Below, in pieces: positions 25,614 to 34,295 of a stretch of 43,374 nt of DNA. Under the pieces are notes generated by a model. The model saw only the letters and a program-made list of their open reading frames with translations. It did no database searches and was not told where the DNA came from. Source of the stretch: DATAVB01 sp040414495 (lineage in GTDB: Bacteria > Actinomycetota > Actinomycetes > Mycobacteriales > QHCD01); NCBI GenBank assembly GCA_040414495.1, contig JBEDUI010000158.1:1-43374 (forward strand). The letters are read 5' to 3'. Both the position numbers and the translations under genes were made by a program. Numbering within the stretch: position 1 is the first letter of the stretch; every line of letters begins with the position of its first letter.

Positions 25614-26456
25614 TTAGGGCTTTACCAGCGATTCGTAGCTGTCCGGGCGGCGGTCCCGGTAGAACTGCCACAAGTGCCGGACATCAGCGATCACATCCAG
25701 ATTCAGGTCGCGGACCACGACCTCATCGACACTGTCGGAGCCGACGTCACCAACGAATTGCCCGCGCGGGTCGACGAAATACGACTGACCGTAAAAATCA
25801 TCGTCGCCGAGCGGCTCCACGCCGACCCGGTTGATCGCGCCGACGTAATACTCGTTCGCGACCGCGGCCGCCGGTTGCTCCAGCCGCCATAGGTACTCCG
25901 ACAGACCACGACTGGTCGCCGACGGGTTGAACACGATCTGCGCGCCGGCCAACCCCAATGCCCGCCAGCCCTCCGGGAAATGCCGGTCGTAACAGATGTA
26001 GACCCCGATGCGCCCAACCGCCGTATCGAATACCGGATAACCAGAATTCCCGGGACGGAAATAGAACTTCTCCCAGAATCCGTTCACCTGCGGAATGTGG
26101 TGCTTACGGTATTTGCCGAGGTACGTCCCGTCGGCGTCGATCACCGCCGCCGTGTTGTAGTAGACGCCGGTCTGCTCCTCCTCATAGATCGGCACCACCA
26201 ACACCTGGCGGGTTTCGCGCGCCAGATCAGCCATCAACGTGATAGTCGGGCCGTCCGGAATCCGCTCGGCGTAGCCGTAGAACTGCGGATCCTGCACCTG
26301 ACAGAAATACGGACCGTAGAACAGTTCCTGCAGGCAGGCGACCTGAGCGCCCTGCCCGGCCGCCGAGCGGATCGCCTGCTCGGCGGCCTTGATCATCGAG
26401 TCCTTGTCGCCGGTCCATGTGCTCTGGACCAACGCGGCACGAACGACGTTCGCCAT
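25614..26456 (-). CDS. Beta-ureidopropionase (nitrilase superfamily)
   Basis: A 280-residue C-N hydrolase that turns N-carbamoyl-beta-alanine into beta-alanine, CO2 and ammonia. The catalytic triad is in place: Glu44 in CLQELFYGPYF, Lys118 in GKYRKHHIPQ and Cys155 in GVYICYDRHFPEGWRALG. The FYGPYFCQ and RHFPEGWR features are those of beta-ureidopropionases and close N-carbamoyl-amino-acid amidohydrolases rather than nitrilases. It sits directly before the dihydropyrimidinase gene, whose product is its substrate. Start at ATG 26456, MANVVRAALVQ. Confidence 0.92.
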   Translation of the reverse strand: MANVVRAALVQSTWTGDKDSMIKAAEQAIRSAAGQGAQVACLQELFYGPYFCQVQDPQFYGYAERIPDGPTITLMADLARETRQVLVVPIYEEEQTGVYYNTAAVIDADGTYLGKYRKHHIPQVNGFWEKFYFRPGNSGYPVFDTAVGRIGVYICYDRHFPEGWRALGLAGAQIVFNPSATSRGLSEYLWRLEQPAAAVANEYYVGAINRVGVEPLGDDDFYGQSYFVDPRGQFVGDVGSDSVDEVVVRDLNLDVIADVRHLWQFYRDRRPDSYESLVKP

Positions 26457-26504
26457 CGAACACCCCGTTCCCTCGCAGGCGCGCTCGTCCGGCCGGGCCG
26501 CGCG

Positions 26505-27989
26505 CTACTCGTTGGTGGGAAATACCAAATTGACTCCAGCGCCCGCATCCCGGAACCGGGACACCACAACCTTTTGCCGTGTATAGAAACGTACGCCGTC
26601 CGGACCGTAAATGTGCAGGTCTCCGAAAAGCGAGTCTTTCCAGCCACCGAACGAATAAAACGACATCGGCACCGGGATCGGGACGTTCACGCCAACCATT
26701 CCGGCGCTGACCTCGGCCCGGAACCGGCGGACGTACGCGCCATTGTTGGTGAAAATCGCCGCGCCGTTGCCGCGCGGATCCGAATTGATCAGCCGGACCG
26801 CGTCGTCATAGGACGCCACCCGGATCACCGACAGCACGGGGCCGAAGATCTCGTCGTCGTACACCGGCGTGCCCGGCTGCACCCGGTCCACCAGCGACGG
26901 ACCCAGCCAGAAGCCGTCCTGATAACCGGTCACCGACAGGCCGCGACCGTCCAACACCACCGTCGCGTCGCCGGTCTTGTCCGGCTCCAGGTACGAGGCG
27001 ACCTTGTCCCGGTGGGCGCTGGTGACCAGCGGTCCCATCTCGCTGGTCGGAATCGTGCCCGGACCCACCTTGACCGCCATCGCCCGCTGCTCGATACGGG
27101 CCACCAGGTCATCCCCGATCGGGTCGACCGCCACCACGGCAGAGATCGCCATGCAGCGCTCGCCGGCCGACCCGAATCCGGCGCTGACCGCGGCATCAGC
27201 GGCGGCGTCGAGATCAGCGTCCGGCAGTACGACCATGTGGTTCTTCGCGCCGCCGAGCGCCTGCACCCGCTTGCCGGTCCTACCCGCGGTTTCGTATACG
27301 TAGCGCGCGATCGGGGTAGACCCGACGAAGCTCACCGCCGCCACGTCCGGGTGGGTCAGGAGCGCGTCGACGGCTTCCTTGTCACCATGCACCACGTTGA
27401 AGACACCGTCGGGCAGGCCCGCCTCGGACAGCAGACCGGCCAGCAGCAGCGAGGTGCTCGGATCCTTCTCGCTCGGCTTGAGTACGAACGTATTGCCGCA
27501 GGCGATCGCGATCGGGAACATCCACATCGGCACCATGGCCGGGAAATTGAACGGGGTAATTCCGGCGACAACGCCCACCGGCTGACGGACCGAGTAGGTG
27601 TCCACATTGGTCGCGACGTTCTCGGAGAATTCACCCTTGAGCAAATGCGGTATGCCGCAGGCGAATTCGACGACCTCCAGGCCCCGGTCGAATTCACCCC
27701 GGGCGTCGGCGATGACCTTGCCGTGTTCGCGGCTGATCGTCCCGACGATCTCGTCGGCCCGCTCGCGAAGTAGCTCGCGGAAGCCGAAGAGGATGTTGAC
27801 CCGCTTGGTCAACGAGGTCTGTGACCACGCCGGCAACGCCTGCCGGGCGGCCCGAACGGCCAGGTCGACCTCGGTCGCGGTGGCGAAATCGACCAGGTCG
27901 ACCACCTCACCCGAAGCCGGGTTGTAGATGTCTCCCTGCCGATCGGCGGCGCCGTCCCACGGCTTTCCGTTGATCCAGTGCGTAACCAC
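26505..27989 (-). CDS. mmsA: Methylmalonate-/malonate-semialdehyde dehydrogenase (acylating)
   Basis: A 494-residue aldehyde dehydrogenase of the CoA-acylating MmsA type. It oxidises malonate semialdehyde to acetyl-CoA, or methylmalonate semialdehyde to propionyl-CoA, with loss of CO2. Signs are GITPFNFPAMVPMWMFPIAI, NAD-site residues FVGSTPIARYVY, ALGGAKNHMVVLPDADLDAA and the nucleophile Cys279 in GSAGERCMAISAVV. The C-terminal SFYSFGGWKDSLFGDLHIYG is diagnostic for MmsA. It lies 14 bases after the transaminase gene and handles that enzyme's semialdehyde product. Confidence 0.95.
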   Translation of the reverse strand: MVTHWINGKPWDGAADRQGDIYNPASGEVVDLVDFATATEVDLAVRAARQALPAWSQTSLTKRVNILFGFRELLRERADEIVGTISREHGKVIADARGEFDRGLEVVEFACGIPHLLKGEFSENVATNVDTYSVRQPVGVVAGITPFNFPAMVPMWMFPIAIACGNTFVLKPSEKDPSTSLLLAGLLSEAGLPDGVFNVVHGDKEAVDALLTHPDVAAVSFVGSTPIARYVYETAGRTGKRVQALGGAKNHMVVLPDADLDAAADAAVSAGFGSAGERCMAISAVVAVDPIGDDLVARIEQRAMAVKVGPGTIPTSEMGPLVTSAHRDKVASYLEPDKTGDATVVLDGRGLSVTGYQDGFWLGPSLVDRVQPGTPVYDDEIFGPVLSVIRVASYDDAVRLINSDPRGNGAAIFTNNGAYVRRFRAEVSAGMVGVNVPIPVPMSFYSFGGWKDSLFGDLHIYGPDGVRFYTRQKVVVSRFRDAGAGVNLVFPTNE

Positions 27990-28003
27990 TATCGGTGCCC
28001 CCG

Positions 28004-29290
28004 TCAGTGTGCTCGGTCTGTTGCGTCGATGCTTCGGGTCAGAATATCCACAGCCTCGTCCACCTCTTCCGCCGTGACCGACAGGGGTGGAGCGATGCGT
28101 AGCGCATTTCCGTACAGACCGCCTTTGCCGATCAACAACCCGAGCCGGCGGGCCTCCTCCAGCACCCGGGTCGCGCCGGCCGGCGACGGATTTCCGGCAG
28201 CATCGATGAGCGTCAGACCAATCATCAGGCCCTTGCCGCGGACCGCGCCGACGATGCCGTACTTCCCGACCAACTGCTGCAGACCGCTGCGCAGCCGTTC
28301 GCCCTGCACCCGGGCGTTGCCCTGCAGATCGTGATCGAGCAGATACCGCAGATTGGCCAGCGCGCCGGCCGTGGCCAGCGGGTTCCCACCGAACGTGGAG
28401 ATGCTGTTGGCCTCGATCGAGTCGATCAGGTCGGCCCGCCCGACCACGCCGCCGATCGCCAGCCCGTTGCCGAGCCCCTTGGCGAAGGTCATCAGGTCGG
28501 GCCGGACGCCGTGCGCCTCGATGCCCCAGAAGTGATCACCGGTACGGCCCCAGCCGGTCTGCACCTCATCGGAGATGAACAGGATCCCGTACTCGTCCAG
28601 GACCTCTTTGATCGCACCAAAGAACCCGTCCGGCGGCGTGACGAAACCACCGACACCCTGGATCGGTTCGGCGATGAACGCGGCCACGTCACCGGCTGTC
28701 GTGGTGGCGATGACCTCGCGGGTGTCCTGCGCTACCGCCCGAATGAGGTCCTCATCGGACAGTCCCTGGAAGACGGCCGACTCGTTGTGGTGCAGGTAGC
28801 TGATCTGCAGCGGGGTCAGGCTGGAGGCGGACCAGCCACGGTTGCCGGTGATGCCCATCGCGGCGAACGACCGGCCGTGGTAGCTGTTGCGCAGCGCCAG
28901 CACCTGGTTGGAGCGGCGGGCCTGGGTGGCGAAGAGCAGTGCGGCCTCGTTCGCCTCCGTACCGGATGTGCTGAAAAAGACCTTGGCGTCCGGGATGTTG
29001 GACAGCCCGGCGATCTGCTCGGCCAACTCGATCATCGGGCGGATCAGGTACAGCGTCGAGGTGTGCAGCATGGCGCTGGCCTGCTCGCGGATCGCCTCGA
29101 CGACCTCGGGCACGCCGTAGCCGGTCATCGTGGTGAGGATGCCGCCGAAGAAATCCAGGTACGTGCGACCCTCGCCGTCGGTGACCCGGCGACCTTGCCC
29201 GCTCACCAGCTCGATCGGTTCGTCGTAATAGAGCGATAGCCAGGACGGCAACACGGCCCGGTGCCGCGCGAGCAGTTCTGCGTGCCCCAT
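28004..29290 (-). CDS. Class III aminotransferase (beta-alanine/omega-amino-acid transaminase type)
   Basis: A 428-residue fold-type-I PLP transaminase of the AGXT2-like group. PLP phosphate-binding SGTEANEAALLF, NSYHGRSFAAMGITGN, ISDEVQTGWGR (Asp241) and Schiff-base Lys271 in FAKGLGNGLAIGG are all present. In this operon it should convert beta-alanine (or 3-aminoisobutyrate) to malonate (methylmalonate) semialdehyde for the next gene's dehydrogenase. ATG 29290 follows GGAGGATCC and gives MGHAELL; the 11-codon longer frame lacks a site. First gene of the five-gene run. Confidence 0.9.
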   Translation of the reverse strand: MGHAELLARHRAVLPSWLSLYYDEPIELVSGQGRRVTDGEGRTYLDFFGGILTTMTGYGVPEVVEAIREQASAMLHTSTLYLIRPMIELAEQIAGLSNIPDAKVFFSTSGTEANEAALLFATQARRSNQVLALRNSYHGRSFAAMGITGNRGWSASSLTPLQISYLHHNESAVFQGLSDEDLIRAVAQDTREVIATTTAGDVAAFIAEPIQGVGGFVTPPDGFFGAIKEVLDEYGILFISDEVQTGWGRTGDHFWGIEAHGVRPDLMTFAKGLGNGLAIGGVVGRADLIDSIEANSISTFGGNPLATAGALANLRYLLDHDLQGNARVQGERLRSGLQQLVGKYGIVGAVRGKGLMIGLTLIDAAGNPSPAGATRVLEEARRLGLLIGKGGLYGNALRIAPPLSVTAEEVDEAVDILTRSIDATDRAH

Positions 29291-29382
29291 ATTCGAGGAT
29301 CCTCCCGTGTGCTGGTGCCTCACACGGTCGCTGGCGCTGACCGGGTCGGCAAGTCCGAGGCTGTCAGCACCTCTGCCGACTT

Positions 29383-29399
29383 CTTTACAGTACGTAAAG
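29383..29399. promoter_or_regulatory. Operator-like inverted repeat upstream of the pyrimidine operon
   Basis: CTTTAC-AGTAC-GTAAAG is a 17-base inverted repeat about 95 bases ahead of the transaminase start. The position suits an activator or repressor site. The divergently placed PucR regulator is the natural candidate, though no second copy was found near the PucR gene. Confidence 0.4.
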
Positions 29400-29428
29400 C
29401 AGTGGCTCGCAGTTCAGTGGTCGGCCCA

Positions 29429-29469
29429 GTTGATCATGCGGAAACCGTATGAGTCTCCGCATGATCAAC
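29429..29469 (-). terminator. Perfect 14-bp hairpin after the amine oxidase gene
   Basis: GTTGATCATGCGGA (29429-29442) and TCCGCATGATCAAC (29456-29469) pair perfectly around a 13-base loop, starting eight bases after the amine-oxidase stop codon. It has no strong U-tract, so it may also stabilise the 3' end. It insulates the downstream operon on the same strand. Confidence 0.7.
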
Positions 29470-29476
29470 GCTCAGA

Positions 29477-31078
29477 TCAGGAGCCGGCGGCGACGCGCTG
29501 GTGGATGTCGCTCACCACCTTGCGGGCCGAGATGAACGCGCCGTGTTGCCAGGCGATCCAGTAGCTGAGCCAGTCACCGGCGAAGTAGACGTTGCCGGCC
29601 GGCTGGTTCAGCAACGTGTACTGCGGACCCGTCTGCGATGGCCAGGAGATCCAGCCGCCCTCGATGAACGGGGTGCGCTGCCAGGCCACCGAGAACGAGG
29701 ACCGCAACTCGGTCCGGTACACATCGCCGTGGATCTTGACGCCCTGGGCCACCGCCCGCGTGAGCCGGTCGGCCGGGGCCAGGTTTCCGTACGTGGTCGC
29801 GTGTGCACCGGTGTTGTAGTAACCGACGACGACACCGCGTTTTCCGTGAAAGTCGTACGACGGATACCAAATGTGGTCCAGATCCATATCGGTTTCGGTA
29901 ATTCCGCCGTAGATCCGCTGGTCCTCCTCCCACCAACGGCGGTTGTATTCCAGACCGATCTTGCCGACCGGAGTCGGTTTGGCGTAGGCGAGGGCGGCGG
30001 TGACGTCGGAACCGAGGTTGTGCGGAATACGGGCGAGGATATGCGGCGGCATCGCCGCGATACAGAAATCTCCCTTCTCCACGTACGTTTTGCCGGCCAC
30101 GTCGCGGTAGGTGACATCGACGCCATCGGCGCGGTTGGCGATCGACAACACCTCGGACTGGTACCGGATCCTGGACGGACCGATCGCTTTGGCCAGCGCG
30201 TACGGGATCCGGTCCATACCGCCGACCGGCTGATACATCATCATGGCCTGATCGAATCCGAATTCGAACGAGAATGTCCGTCCGACCTGACTGGCGAACA
30301 CCTCGGAAATCGAGGGCGGCGGACCAAGCACGGTGCCGGGGTTCATCGCGGCGCCAGGCAATTCCGAATAACCACGCCGCTCCGAGCCCTGGTAGGCGTA
30401 GTTCTCCGCCTTGCCGCCGATATCGCCGAAATTTTCCAGGAACGACAGCAGCCGCTCCTTGTCGGTGCTGGACAATTCGCCATCCAACGCACCCTGATCG
30501 GTCGCTTTGGCCAGCAACTCCGCGACATAGCCGTAGACGTCTGCCTTGGCGGTGCGGTAACGCACCGGGTTGCCCGGCGTGGCGCCGGAATTCTCGTTGT
30601 AGATGTACGCGTCCGCGTTCTGGTTGGTGAACGGCTGGATTTCCACCCCGAGCTCACGGCAGTAATCCAGCGTGATCATCCACTGCGCCAACCGGGCCGG
30701 ACCACCGTTCAGATACTGCCCGTCCGAGAACTGCGCGGTCTGCACCCGACCGTCGAGATCGCGCAACGTCGTGCCACCGCGAATCGTCCAGTTACGCCCA
30801 CCCGGCCGGTCCTTCGCCTCCAGAATTACGCATTCGTAGCCAGCCTTTCCGAGTTCGTAGGCCGAGGCGAGTCCGGCGATGCCGCCACCCAGAATGACGA
30901 CTTTCTTTCCTCGCTTTCCCGGTGCAAGGTCGGTTTCCCGGGGCGCCGTATACGCCGCCGGCGGCGCCGCATTTGCCGTTGGCGTCAGGCCCAGAGCACC
31001 CATTGTCTCGAGCAGAACGCCGGCTCCGCCGACCGCTCCCACCGCTTCGAGAAAATGTCGTCGTGATAATTCCGGCAC
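29477..31078 (-). CDS. Tat-exported flavin monoamine / L-amino-acid oxidase
   Basis: A 533-residue FAD amine oxidase with a twin-arginine signal (LSRRHFLEAVGAVGGAGVLL, cleavage near ANAAP). The dinucleotide fold VVILGGGIAGLASAYELGKA and the following EAKDRPGGRNWT bind FAD. The C-terminal GNVYFAGDWLSYWIAWQHGA is the second FAD motif of the family. Outside the membrane it would oxidise an amine or amino acid, giving aldehyde/keto acid, ammonia and peroxide. GTG 31078 follows a GGAGG site. It lies between the pyrimidine operon and the divergent PucR gene, so it may supply nitrogen under the same control. Confidence 0.9.
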   Translation of the reverse strand: MPELSRRHFLEAVGAVGGAGVLLETMGALGLTPTANAAPPAAYTAPRETDLAPGKRGKKVVILGGGIAGLASAYELGKAGYECVILEAKDRPGGRNWTIRGGTTLRDLDGRVQTAQFSDGQYLNGGPARLAQWMITLDYCRELGVEIQPFTNQNADAYIYNENSGATPGNPVRYRTAKADVYGYVAELLAKATDQGALDGELSSTDKERLLSFLENFGDIGGKAENYAYQGSERRGYSELPGAAMNPGTVLGPPPSISEVFASQVGRTFSFEFGFDQAMMMYQPVGGMDRIPYALAKAIGPSRIRYQSEVLSIANRADGVDVTYRDVAGKTYVEKGDFCIAAMPPHILARIPHNLGSDVTAALAYAKPTPVGKIGLEYNRRWWEEDQRIYGGITETDMDLDHIWYPSYDFHGKRGVVVGYYNTGAHATTYGNLAPADRLTRAVAQGVKIHGDVYRTELRSSFSVAWQRTPFIEGGWISWPSQTGPQYTLLNQPAGNVYFAGDWLSYWIAWQHGAFISARKVVSDIHQRVAAGS

Positions 31079-31240
31079 GCGTCCTCCCGATGTGTACGGA
31101 TATCGCGATTACTCCGGGCGACAGCATTACAACGCACTGTTCGTACGGCATGTCCTTCCTGTTACGTCCAGGTGACTCGCGCGATTTCCGACATCGACGT
31201 GGAGCCGGCAGAATGCAAATACAGAAATAAGGAGGAGCGA

Positions 31241-32851
31241 GTGTCAGCGACGCGCGGGTTACCGACCGTGGCGGCGGTGCTCGCGTTGCCGGCGCTGCAA
31301 CGCGGTGGGCCCCAGGTCGTGGCGGGCGAATCCGGCCTGGCGAACCAGGTCCGGTGGGTGCACATCACCGAGCTGCCCGACATCGCGTCGATGTTGCGTG
31401 GCGGCGAGCTGATCCTCACGACCGGGATCGCCCTACCCACCGACGAAACCGGCCTGGTGCGCTGGATCCGCGAACTGGCCGCGGTCGGCGTGGTCGGGGT
31501 GGTCGTGGAGGGCGTACGGCGGTTCGTCGACGGGTTGCCAAAGGCGCTGCGGACCGAGGCCGACCGGCTCGGGCTGCCGTTGATCCAGCTGTTCCGGGAG
31601 ACCCGGTTCGTCCAGGTGACCGAGGCGGCCCACGCGTTGATTCTGGAGAGCCGGACCCAGCTGCTGGAGGCGGCGCAGCGGGTGCACGACATCTTCACCG
31701 AGCACACCGTGGCCGGCGCGACGCCCGAGGAACTGGTCGCCGAAATGGCCCGGCTGGCCGACCGGCCGGTCGTACTGGAAACGCTGACCCATCAGGTGAT
31801 CGCGTCGGCGGTGCCGGCCTCGGCATCAGCCGGCGACCCGTTGGAGCAGTGGGTGCAGCGGTCCCGGCGCATCGGTCCGGCCCGCCGTACCGAGTACATC
31901 GCGGCCGAGCGGTGCCTGCTCACCCCTGTGTCGGCGCACGGCCAGACGTTCGGGCGGCTGCTGTTGCTGGAGGTGACCGACGCCGAACCGCTGCTGCGCA
32001 CTGTCTTGGAGCGCGGGGCGAGCGCGGTGGCCATCAACCATCTGGCCGAGCGCACCGACTGGACCGGCGAGGCGGCGACGCACGAGGCGTTGCTGCAACG
32101 GATTCTCGGTCGCGGCGTGGACGCGGGTGAACGTGGGCCTGGTGCGGCGGAGGCGGCCGAGATTCTGTTGCGGGCCGACTCGATCGGCGTCTCGCTGCGC
32201 GGCGCCCGAATCGTCGCCATCGTTGTCGTGCTGACCGGTGGACAGCCCGCGGCCGAGGCCAGGCGGCTGGCCACGCTGGCCGGGCGCGAGGCGGGGGTAC
32301 CGGTGTTGGTCGCCGCGTGGGACGAGGACCGGATCACGCTGGTCGCGGCCGATACCGGGCGGTTGGACGTCCTGGCCGGCGCGCTGCGGGAACGGCTGCG
32401 CCCGTTTCGGCCGGTGATCGGCGTGGGTCGTGAGGTCGACGGGGTACGGGAGGCGGTCCGGTCGCTGCGCGAAGCCGCCGATGTCGCCGCCGAAGCGGCG
32501 CGGGCAAGCCTGCCGGAGCGGCCGTACTACCGGCTGGCCGACCTGCGGCTACGCGGCCTGCTGCGGTTGTTGCGCGGGGATGCGCACCTGGCCGCCTACG
32601 TGGAACGCGAACTGGGCCCGCTCATGGTCTACGACGACAAGCACGGCACGGACCTCGTCGCCACGCTGAAGACGTACCTGCGTTGTGGCTACAACAAGGC
32701 CGGTACCGCGCTGGCGTCCCACCTGTCCCGGCCGACGCTGTACCAACGGCTGCACCAGATCGAGCACGTTCTGGGCATCGACCTGGAGGACAACGAAAGC
32801 CGGTTGGCGGTGCATATCGCCGCGCTGGCCGACGACGTAATCCGGGGCTAA
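31241..32851 (+). CDS. PucR-family transcriptional regulator
   Basis: A 536-residue PucR-type regulator. The N-terminal PucR domain (about 8-125) reads LPTVAAVLALPALQRGGPQV and later MLRGGELILTTGIAL. A GGDEF-like central region (about 300-400) precedes the C-terminal helix-turn-helix (about 475-530) with TLKTYLRCGYNKAGTALASH and RPTLYQRLHQIEHVLG. Members control purine, pyrimidine and amino-acid catabolism. GTG 31241 has AGGAGG just upstream; an extension to 31172 lacks a ribosome site. It is divergent from the amine oxidase and next to the pyrimidine operon, its likely targets. Confidence 0.92.
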   Translation: MSATRGLPTVAAVLALPALQRGGPQVVAGESGLANQVRWVHITELPDIASMLRGGELILTTGIALPTDETGLVRWIRELAAVGVVGVVVEGVRRFVDGLPKALRTEADRLGLPLIQLFRETRFVQVTEAAHALILESRTQLLEAAQRVHDIFTEHTVAGATPEELVAEMARLADRPVVLETLTHQVIASAVPASASAGDPLEQWVQRSRRIGPARRTEYIAAERCLLTPVSAHGQTFGRLLLLEVTDAEPLLRTVLERGASAVAINHLAERTDWTGEAATHEALLQRILGRGVDAGERGPGAAEAAEILLRADSIGVSLRGARIVAIVVVLTGGQPAAEARRLATLAGREAGVPVLVAAWDEDRITLVAADTGRLDVLAGALRERLRPFRPVIGVGREVDGVREAVRSLREAADVAAEAARASLPERPYYRLADLRLRGLLRLLRGDAHLAAYVERELGPLMVYDDKHGTDLVATLKTYLRCGYNKAGTALASHLSRPTLYQRLHQIEHVLGIDLEDNESRLAVHIAALADDVIRG

Positions 32852-32890
32852 TCCAGACGACGTGATCCGGGTTCCAGACGACGTGATCCG
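32831..32890. repeat. Triplicated 14-15-base motif at the end of the PucR gene
   Basis: GACGACGTRATCCG occurs at 32831, 32856 and 32877. The first copy is coding (DDVIRG at the PucR C-terminus) and the next two follow the stop. The downstream kinase stop lies just beyond. This looks like short local duplication of the gene's 3' end. Confidence 0.75.
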
Positions 32891-32893
32891 CGG

Positions 32894-33808
32894 CTAATCC
32901 AGCAGCGACGCGAGAATTCCGGCCGTCACCATATTCTCGGCCCCGACATCGATTTCACCGCGATTCGCCGACCACAGTGCGGCTTCCACCGTTCGCGCGA
33001 ACGACCAGGCCACCAGTCGCTCGGCCGGCTCCCCGACCAATTCCCCGAAAAGCCCGAATCGCTCGGCCAGCGTGGCTTTATCCGTTGTCGGGTCAACCTG
33101 CAGCAGCATGGGGCAGGGGTCGTACCCGGGATCACCGATCATCGGTTTGGCATCGATCGCCAGCCATTGCGCCCGCTGGGCCGACAATACGTTGCCTGGA
33201 TTGAAATCGCCGTGCACCAATACCGATCGGGTCGCGGTCTCCGGCAGCACCTCGAGCAGCTGAATTCCCCGCCGGACCAGTCCGGGGTCGTACCCGGGAC
33301 GGATACGTTCCATTCTTTCGGTGGCGATCGGCGCCCATTCCGCGGTGACGTCGGCGACCTTTTCAAAGCCGCTGGTTGCGCTCTGAGTCCACAAGCGACT
33401 GAGCACAGTGGCCGCAATGGTCAGCCGTTCCTCGGCCGGCGCGTCGAGTGTGGACAATGGCACGCCGGGGTGGCAACGCTCGATCAGCAGGGCGTACCGG
33501 TCCCGATCCTCAGCCAGCAAACGGATCGCGCCCCGACCGTCCCACTGCCGCAGCGCGGTGGCCTCCTCCCGCGCCTCGCGGTGCGGCCAGGAAACCTTCA
33601 GCACGGCAGCGGTTCCGTCGGGCAACGTCGCCGGCGCCACCCAGGCCGCGCTGCCGCCATGAAACGGCGGCTCCAACCGTAACGACCATTTGTCCGCCAA
33701 CTGCCTGACCAACTCCGGCAACCCGGCCAACCACTGCTCACCGCCCTCGGCCCGCCTTAGACCGGCGTAAATCGGCAGCGAGTCGGGAAAATACGTCCGA
33801 TCGATCAC
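32894..33808 (-). CDS. APH(6)/hydroxyurea-kinase-like phosphotransferase
   Basis: A 304-residue kinase of the same type as the one opening this window. N-lobe features are the ATP-site stretch FHGGSAAWVAPA and the Lys in AVLKVSWPHRE; the QWDGRGAIRLLAED segment matches its paralogue. The catalytic loop is VLVHGDFNPGNVLSA and the metal site AIDAKPMIGDPGYD. GTG 33808 overlaps the stop of the upstream PPOX gene as GTGA, which fixes the start and couples the two genes; the ORF to 33853 is too long. The substrate is not known; streptomycin-type aminocyclitols or hydroxyurea are family precedents. Confidence 0.87.
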   Translation of the reverse strand: MIDRTYFPDSLPIYAGLRRAEGGEQWLAGLPELVRQLADKWSLRLEPPFHGGSAAWVAPATLPDGTAAVLKVSWPHREAREEATALRQWDGRGAIRLLAEDRDRYALLIERCHPGVPLSTLDAPAEERLTIAATVLSRLWTQSATSGFEKVADVTAEWAPIATERMERIRPGYDPGLVRRGIQLLEVLPETATRSVLVHGDFNPGNVLSAQRAQWLAIDAKPMIGDPGYDPCPMLLQVDPTTDKATLAERFGLFGELVGEPAERLVAWSFARTVEAALWSANRGEIDVGAENMVTAGILASLLD

Positions 33809-34215
33809 GCCGCGGACCACCCCGACCAGCGGTCCACCCGGATGACGACCCATGGCCCGGCCGGCGGGCGTTGCTGATATTGCGAATACTTCAGCCCCAG
33901 GAGTTCCGCCGCGGCCGGCTCGACTTCATCGCGAATATCCGCATTGCCGTCGGCGCGGGCCCACCACAATTGCGTCCAGTCGTCCGAATACTCATCGACA
34001 AGCGCGGCGACGTGGCCGTTTTCGGCGATATTGCGCAGCCGTTTGAGGTCGGTCGAGGTTTTCGGTTTGTGGTCGATCGCATGCACGATGGTCGTCCCGG
34101 AAACGATAAAGGTAAAAGGAACCAAATGCGGCTGACCATTAGCGGCGGCCGTGGCCAGCCGGGCGACGCGGGCATCGATAAACCGGGCCCGGGCCTGCCG
34201 CGCGGTCAACTTCAT
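33805..34215 (-). CDS. PPOX-class F420-dependent oxidoreductase
   Basis: A 136-residue split-beta-barrel protein of the pyridoxamine-oxidase-like class, close to the small actinobacterial F420 group. It reads MKLTARQARARFIDARVARL, then QPHLVPFTFIVSGTTIVHAI, KRLRNIAENGHVAALVDEYS and a C-terminal GPWVVIRVDRWSGWSA. Such proteins bind F420 or FMN in a dimer and reduce unknown substrates. It is translationally coupled to the kinase gene downstream, so the two may act on one pathway. Confidence 0.85.
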   Translation of the reverse strand: MKLTARQARARFIDARVARLATAAANGQPHLVPFTFIVSGTTIVHAIDHKPKTSTDLKRLRNIAENGHVAALVDEYSDDWTQLWWARADGNADIRDEVEPAAAELLGLKYSQYQQRPPAGPWVVIRVDRWSGWSAA

Positions 34216-34295
34216 ACCGTATTCCTACCGTTCCCCGCGACACGGCGCACGTTCGTTTGCTGGCCCAAGTGCGCGCCAGCTGCTTTGCTAGGGGC

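Noticed and set aside
25980..27773. 597-codon plus-strand open frame
   Set aside because: Antisense to beta-ureidopropionase and MmsA. It has no domain motifs; long empty frames are common opposite high-GC genes.
29501..31066. 521-codon plus-strand open frame
   Set aside because: Fully antisense to the amine oxidase and without any recognisable motif.
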